Shown here piece by piece: positions 60,589-64,000 of a stretch of 64,000 bases of DNA; within the stretch, counting starts at the first letter, position 1; every line of letters begins with the position of its first letter. The notes under the pieces were generated by a model, which was given only the letters and a program-made list of their open reading frames with translations, was not told the origin of the DNA and did not search any database. The position numbers and the translations under genes are program-made. This DNA comes from Micromonospora sp. WMMD961 (GTDB taxonomy: Bacteria; Actinomycetota; Actinomycetes; Mycobacteriales; Micromonosporaceae). The stretch covers positions 6,148,501-6,212,500 of the forward strand of contig NZ_JARUBJ010000002.1 in NCBI RefSeq assembly GCF_029626145.1, read 5' to 3'.

Positions 60589-61974
60589 TCAGGGCAGGGT
60601 GTCCAGGTGCGGGGCCACCGTGCGGGCGAAGGTGTTGCCGTTGCTGACGTCCCAGTTCACCGACCAGGTCATCGCGCCACGGATGCCGGGGTACGTGCGC
60701 GGCGGCCGGAAGCTGCCGCAGTTGGTGCCCCGGGCCAGGCAGTCCAGCGCCGCGTTGACCACGCTGGGCGCGACGATGCCACCACCGGCCGCGCCCGGCC
60801 CGGCCGGCAGACCGAGACCGACCTGGTCGGGGCGGAGCCCGGCCTCCAACTGGATGCAGGCCAGCGCGACGATGAAGTTCACAGTGCCCTGGCCGTACGC
60901 GGCGTTCTGGTCGCAGCCGAGCATCGCCCCGGAGTTGTAGAACTGGGTGTTGACGACGGTGAGGATGTCCTTGATGTCGAGCGCCAGCTTGAAGTAGCCG
61001 CCGGCCGGGTTCTGCATGTCGATCGTCTGCGGCGCCATCGCGATGATCAGGCTCGACCCGACCTTGGCCCGGAGCGCGCGTAGCGCCTGCGCCATGTAGG
61101 TCGGGTTGAGGCCGTTCTCCAGGTCGATGTCGATGCCGTCGAAGCCGTACCGGGCGATCAGCGCGGCAGCCGTGTCGGCGAACGCGGTGGCCGAGGCCGC
61201 ATTGTTGACGGTGACCCGGCCGGTCTCGCCGCCCACCGAGAGGATCACCCGCTTGCCCCGGCTGTGCAGGGTGCGTACGTCGTCGGTGAAGTCCGCCTCG
61301 GTGTAGCCGCCGAGCGACGCGGCGAGCCCGGGGTCGACGCCGAAGGTGAGCGCGCCGGGTGTCGAGGTGGCCTCGGCGAAGGCGACCGCCACCAGGTCGT
61401 ACTCGGCGGGGACGTCGCGCAGCCGCAGTTCGACGGCCGGGTTGTCGAAGTTGTGCCAGTAGCCGGTGAGCAGGTGCTTGGGCAGGTCACCGGTGGGCGG
61501 GTTCGTCGGCGGTGGCGTGGTGGGCGGTGGCGTGGTCGGCGGCGGAGTCGTCGGCGGTGGCGTGGTGGGCGGGGTGCCGCCGCCGCACGACGCGCCGTTG
61601 AGCTGGCAGCCGCTGGGCGAGCCGGAGCCGCTGGCCAGGAAGCCGAAGGAGACCGAGGCGCCCGGGGCGATGGCGCCGTTCCAGGACCGGTTGGTGAAGG
61701 TGTGCCGCTGGCCGGCGGAGGTCAGCAGCGCGTCCCAGTAGCTGCCGAGGGTGGTGCCGGACGGCAGGTCGAAGGCGAGGCTCCAACCGTTGATGGTCGA
61801 GGTGCCACCGTTGGTGATGGTGTACTTCCCCTCCCAACCGGAACCCCACTCGGCGGTCTTGACGAAGTTGGCGGTCGGTCCGGCGGCGTACGCGGGCAGC
61901 GCCACCCAGGCCGCGCCGAGCGTGGCGGCGAGCGCGGTGACCAGGGACAGGACAAGTGGTCTGGAGCGTTTCAT
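60589..61974 (-). CDS. Secreted chitinase, CBM2 plus GH18
   Basis: The 461-residue precursor has a signal peptide (about 1-31, cut near AYA-AG), a family 2 carbohydrate-binding module (about 32-135, WGSGWEGKYTITNGG), a TTPPP-repeat linker (about 140-165) and a GH18 domain with the catalytic DGIDIDLE. It should hydrolyse chitin outside the cell. ATG at 61974 has GGAGGG about 5 nt upstream. The upstream AT-rich palindrome at 62034 is a likely control site. Confidence 0.93.
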   Translation of the reverse strand: MKRSRPLVLSLVTALAATLGAAWVALPAYAAGPTANFVKTAEWGSGWEGKYTITNGGTSTINGWSLAFDLPSGTTLGSYWDALLTSAGQRHTFTNRSWNGAIAPGASVSFGFLASGSGSPSGCQLNGASCGGGTPPTTPPPTTPPPTTPPPTTPPPTNPPTGDLPKHLLTGYWHNFDNPAVELRLRDVPAEYDLVAVAFAEATSTPGALTFGVDPGLAASLGGYTEADFTDDVRTLHSRGKRVILSVGGETGRVTVNNAASATAFADTAAALIARYGFDGIDIDLENGLNPTYMAQALRALRAKVGSSLIIAMAPQTIDMQNPAGGYFKLALDIKDILTVVNTQFYNSGAMLGCDQNAAYGQGTVNFIVALACIQLEAGLRPDQVGLGLPAGPGAAGGGIVAPSVVNAALDCLARGTNCGSFRPPRTYPGIRGAMTWSVNWDVSNGNTFARTVAPHLDTLP

Positions 61975-62033
61975 ACGACCCTCCGAGCCCGGACGGGCAT
62001 CTATGGACGTCAACGTTGGCGCTAATTATTAAG

Positions 62034-62045
62034 ACAGTTAACTGT
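62034..62045. promoter_or_regulatory. Palindromic operator candidate upstream of the chitinase
   Basis: ACAGTTAACTGT is a perfect 12-bp palindrome followed on the minus strand by CTTAATAATTAG, an unusually A/T-rich stretch for this genome and a possible -10 region. It lies 60-71 nt before the chitinase start. Confidence 0.55.
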
Positions 62046-62071
62046 TTCTGTCCAGGGGGTCGTCACGGACA

Positions 62072-62113
62072 CCGAGGCCGCCCGTCGCCTGGCCATGCGA
62101 CGGGCGGCCTCGG
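62072..62113 (-). terminator. 17-bp perfect hairpin after the GH16 gene
   Basis: CCGAGGCCGCCCGTCGC (62072-62088) pairs perfectly with 62097-62113 with an 8-nt loop, 10 nt past the GH16 stop. It separates that gene from the chitinase promoter. Confidence 0.8.
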
Positions 62114-62122
62114 ACGATCCGC

Positions 62123-63532
62123 TCAGCGGCGGAACGTGAACCAGTTGACGTTGACGAAGTCGTTCGGCTGGCCACTGGTGAAGGTCAGGTACACGGCCTG
62201 CCGGCCGGTCACCGCGCCCACGTTGCCGGGCACCGAACGCCAGCTCTGCCACCCCCCGGTGTTGCCGATCGCGAAGCTGCCGATCGGTGCCGCTGTCGGG
62301 CTGCCCACCCGCACCTCGACGAGGCCGCTCGCACCGCCACCCGCGCCGGAGGCGACCCGGGCCAGGAAGTCCCGGGGGCCGGTGGAACCGAAGTCGACAT
62401 TGTCGTAGCGCACCCAGTCACCGTTGCGCAGCGCCGCGATGTTCTGCCCGCCCTCCGAGCACGCCTCGACGAGCACGCCGTTCTGCCCGTTGAACGACTC
62501 GGCCTGGATCTGGGAGTACGCGTCCCTCGTGCCGCCGGGTGGCGGCGTCGTGGGCGGCGGGGTGGTGCCACTGCCGCGCTGGTACACCGCCACGTAGTCG
62601 ACGAGCATCGGTCGACCGGGGACGGTGGCCGCGGTCGGCGTGCCGCTGCCGGCCACGCCGTTCGGGAAGGCTCCACCCATCGCGACGTTGAGCAGCAGGA
62701 AGTAGCCCTGGTGCGAGGTCATCTGCGACCAGGCGGACGCACCGACCTGACTGGACGTGACGGTGTGGTAGAGCTGCCCGTCGACGTACCAGCGCAGTTG
62801 TTGCGGGCTGATCGAGGCGTCCCACTCGAACCGGTACGTGTGGAACGCGGACTGGCAGCTCGAACCCGGACAGGCCCGGGACGCGCCGAGGCCGTTGGAC
62901 TCGTTGCACGGCCCGCCCGGCGCGACGCCGCAGTGCAGCACGCCCCAGACCGAGTTGATGCCGTTGACGTTCTCCATCACGTCGAACTCACCGATGCCCG
63001 GCCAGTTCTGGTAGTTGCCCCGGTAGGGCGCCCCGAGTGCCCAGAAGGCCGGCCAGTATCCGGCGGCCGCCGCACCGGTGACGTTCGGCATCTGGATCCG
63101 GCCCTCGATGGCGAGCACGCCGCCGGACGGGGCCTTGAAGTTGCTGCGCACGGTCTCGATCCGGGCGGAGGTCCAGCCGCCACCGCTGTCGCGCAGTGGT
63201 GTGATCCGCAGGTTGCCACCACCGTCGTGGCTGACGTTGGCGGTGCTGGCGGTGTAGTTCTGGATCTCGCCGGTGCCCCAGTTGCCCGGACCACCGGGAT
63301 AGTTGTGGCCGGTGTCGATGATCCAGTTCGCGGACGACGGCAGGGTTCCGGCGGCGCCGGTGAAGTCGTCGCTCCAGACCGTGCTCCAGCCGGTCGGCGG
63401 TGGCGGCACGGCCGCCTGCGCGGTGACGGTGACGCCGGCCAGGACGGTGGTGGTGGCGACGAGCAGGAGGGAGGCCAGCCGCAGCCGGCGTCGGACGAGC
63501 GGGGCGGCGGGGGCCGCCAATGGAGGTGCCAT
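62123..63532 (-). CDS. Secreted GH16 beta-glucanase with CBM6
   Basis: The 469-residue precursor has a signal peptide (about 1-41, ending TAQAA), a GH16 domain (about 48-315) with the catalytic GEFDVMEN (ExDxxE) and AAGYWPAFWAL, a PPPTTPPP linker, and a C-terminal CBM6 (about 335-468, IQAESFNGQNGV and GDWVRYDNVDF). It probably cleaves beta-1,3-glucan (laminarin). ATG at 63532 has GAGAGG 8 nt upstream, and a LacI-type palindrome lies just beyond. Confidence 0.93.
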   Translation of the reverse strand: MAPPLAAPAAPLVRRRLRLASLLLVATTTVLAGVTVTAQAAVPPPPTGWSTVWSDDFTGAAGTLPSSANWIIDTGHNYPGGPGNWGTGEIQNYTASTANVSHDGGGNLRITPLRDSGGGWTSARIETVRSNFKAPSGGVLAIEGRIQMPNVTGAAAAGYWPAFWALGAPYRGNYQNWPGIGEFDVMENVNGINSVWGVLHCGVAPGGPCNESNGLGASRACPGSSCQSAFHTYRFEWDASISPQQLRWYVDGQLYHTVTSSQVGASAWSQMTSHQGYFLLLNVAMGGAFPNGVAGSGTPTAATVPGRPMLVDYVAVYQRGSGTTPPPTTPPPGGTRDAYSQIQAESFNGQNGVLVEACSEGGQNIAALRNGDWVRYDNVDFGSTGPRDFLARVASGAGGGASGLVEVRVGSPTAAPIGSFAIGNTGGWQSWRSVPGNVGAVTGRQAVYLTFTSGQPNDFVNVNWFTFRR

Positions 63533-63559
63533 GGACGTGCCTCTCTGCGGAGACGGGTC

Positions 63560-63575
63560 GAGAGAGCGCTCTCTC
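63560..63575. promoter_or_regulatory. LacI-type operator upstream of the GH16 gene
   Basis: GAGAGAGCGCTCTCTC is a perfect 16-bp palindrome with the central GAGCGCTC core of LacI/CebR-type actinobacterial operators. It lies 28-43 nt before the GH16 start. The regulator is not in the window. Confidence 0.7.
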
Positions 63576-63604
63576 AGGGTTGTACGCCTCCGCCCTGACA
63601 TTTG

Positions 63605-64000
63605 TCAACGTCGATCAGTGTCGGCGTTCGCGGACACCGCCTGCGGCCGACGGAGCACCGCCTGCTCGACCGCCGACCACACACTCGTGGTCACCAGGTA
63701 GATCACCGCAGCGAGCGGCAGCACCAGCGCCACCAGCACGGTCGTGAACGGCAGCAGGGGCAGCAGCCGCCCGAGCACGGCCGCCCCCGGCCCCTCGGTG
63801 GGCGTACCGGCCACCGTGCCGACCGCCGCCGACGCCCGACGGGCCCGCCGCGACGACCACCAGGCCACCGCCAACAACACCGCCAGCAACACGGCGAAGA
63901 GCGGACCCGCCGCCCCGGTCAGCCCGTCGGTGAGGTGGTGACCTAGGGGCACCCCCGCAAGGCGCTCCTCCAGCAGCCCGGTGCCACCCTCGCTGGTGGT
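63605..64000 (-). CDS. yidC: YidC/Oxa1-family membrane insertase, C-terminal part (cut by window edge)
   Basis: The 131 visible residues end a YidC-type protein: a membrane helix (about FAVLLAVLLAVAWW) and the last two helices with LLPLLPFTTVLVALVLPLAAVIYLVTTSVWSAVEQ, a typical YidC core ending. The frame is open to base 64,000, so the 5' part lies beyond the window. The tail after the last helix is short. An isolated copy next to hydrolase genes may be a second YidC paralogue. Confidence 0.82.
   Translation of the reverse strand, partial: TTSEGGTGLLEERLAGVPLGHHLTDGLTGAAGPLFAVLLAVLLAVAWWSSRRARRASAAVGTVAGTPTEGPGAAVLGRLLPLLPFTTVLVALVLPLAAVIYLVTTSVWSAVEQAVLRRPQAVSANADTDRR

Noticed and set aside
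61493..61580. GGTGGCGTGGT-type tandem repeat in the chitinase gene
   Set aside because: It encodes the TTPPP linker common to secreted actinomycete hydrolases and needs no other explanation.

Overview
The window is high-GC actinomycete chromosome, most likely from Micromonospora or a close relative in the Micromonosporaceae. The evidence is the very high GC content, frequent GTG and TTG starts, many apparently leaderless genes (a TANNNT box 6-8 nt before the start codon), actinobacterial features in the ATP synthase subunits and Rho, and GC-rich palindromes in many gene junctions.

Layout. Positions 1-37,223 form a conserved actinobacterial housekeeping block, mostly on the minus strand: argS-lysA-hom-thrC ... 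thrB-rho ... rpmE-prfA ... prmC-sua5-PTP ... glyA-atpI-atpZ-atpBEFHAGD ... atpC-DUF2550, then a corrinoid adenosyltransferase gene divergent from murA (cut by the left edge). From memory this follows the order of M. tuberculosis Rv1292-Rv1315. The core is interrupted by lineage-specific genes: an RND pump, a truncated deacetylase and an MFS carrier between thrC and thrB; a T4-Pnkp-like end-healing enzyme between rho and rpmE; a GGDEF protein between prfA and prmC; a bifunctional PBP and an epimerase/DUF2867 protein before glyA; and an LCP-family gene between atpD and atpC.

Positions 37,300-55,072 are accessory: a DUF3105/DUF305 membrane pair, a catalytically dead IS630-derived DNA-binding protein, a 146-bp duplication carrying one intact tRNA-Arg(CCG) and one decayed copy that flanks a TetR/SDR pair, an ECF sigma factor with a SnoaL tail, a DHFR-like reductase, an AraC-VOC-UvrA-like operon, a stand-alone LigD-type polymerase divergent from an HxlR regulator, a TetR-MMPL export operon with two perfect operators, an erythromycin-esterase-like enzyme and a Gfo/Idh oxidoreductase.

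Positions 55,073-64,000 begin with about 700 bp of minisatellite-rich, gene-free DNA. They then carry two small coupled membrane proteins, a FabG-type reductase, a TreS-like GH13 enzyme, a DUF1349 protein, a DedA protein, secreted chitinase (CBM2-GH18) and beta-glucanase (GH16-CBM6), and the C-terminal part of a YidC insertase cut by the right edge.

How it fits together: the block supplies energy (F1Fo ATPase), aspartate-family amino acids, translation termination and tRNA modification, transcription termination and cell-wall synthesis. The accessory half supplies regulated export or detoxification and polymer degradation. No CRISPR array, complete insertion sequence, prophage or recognisable biosynthetic gene cluster was found.
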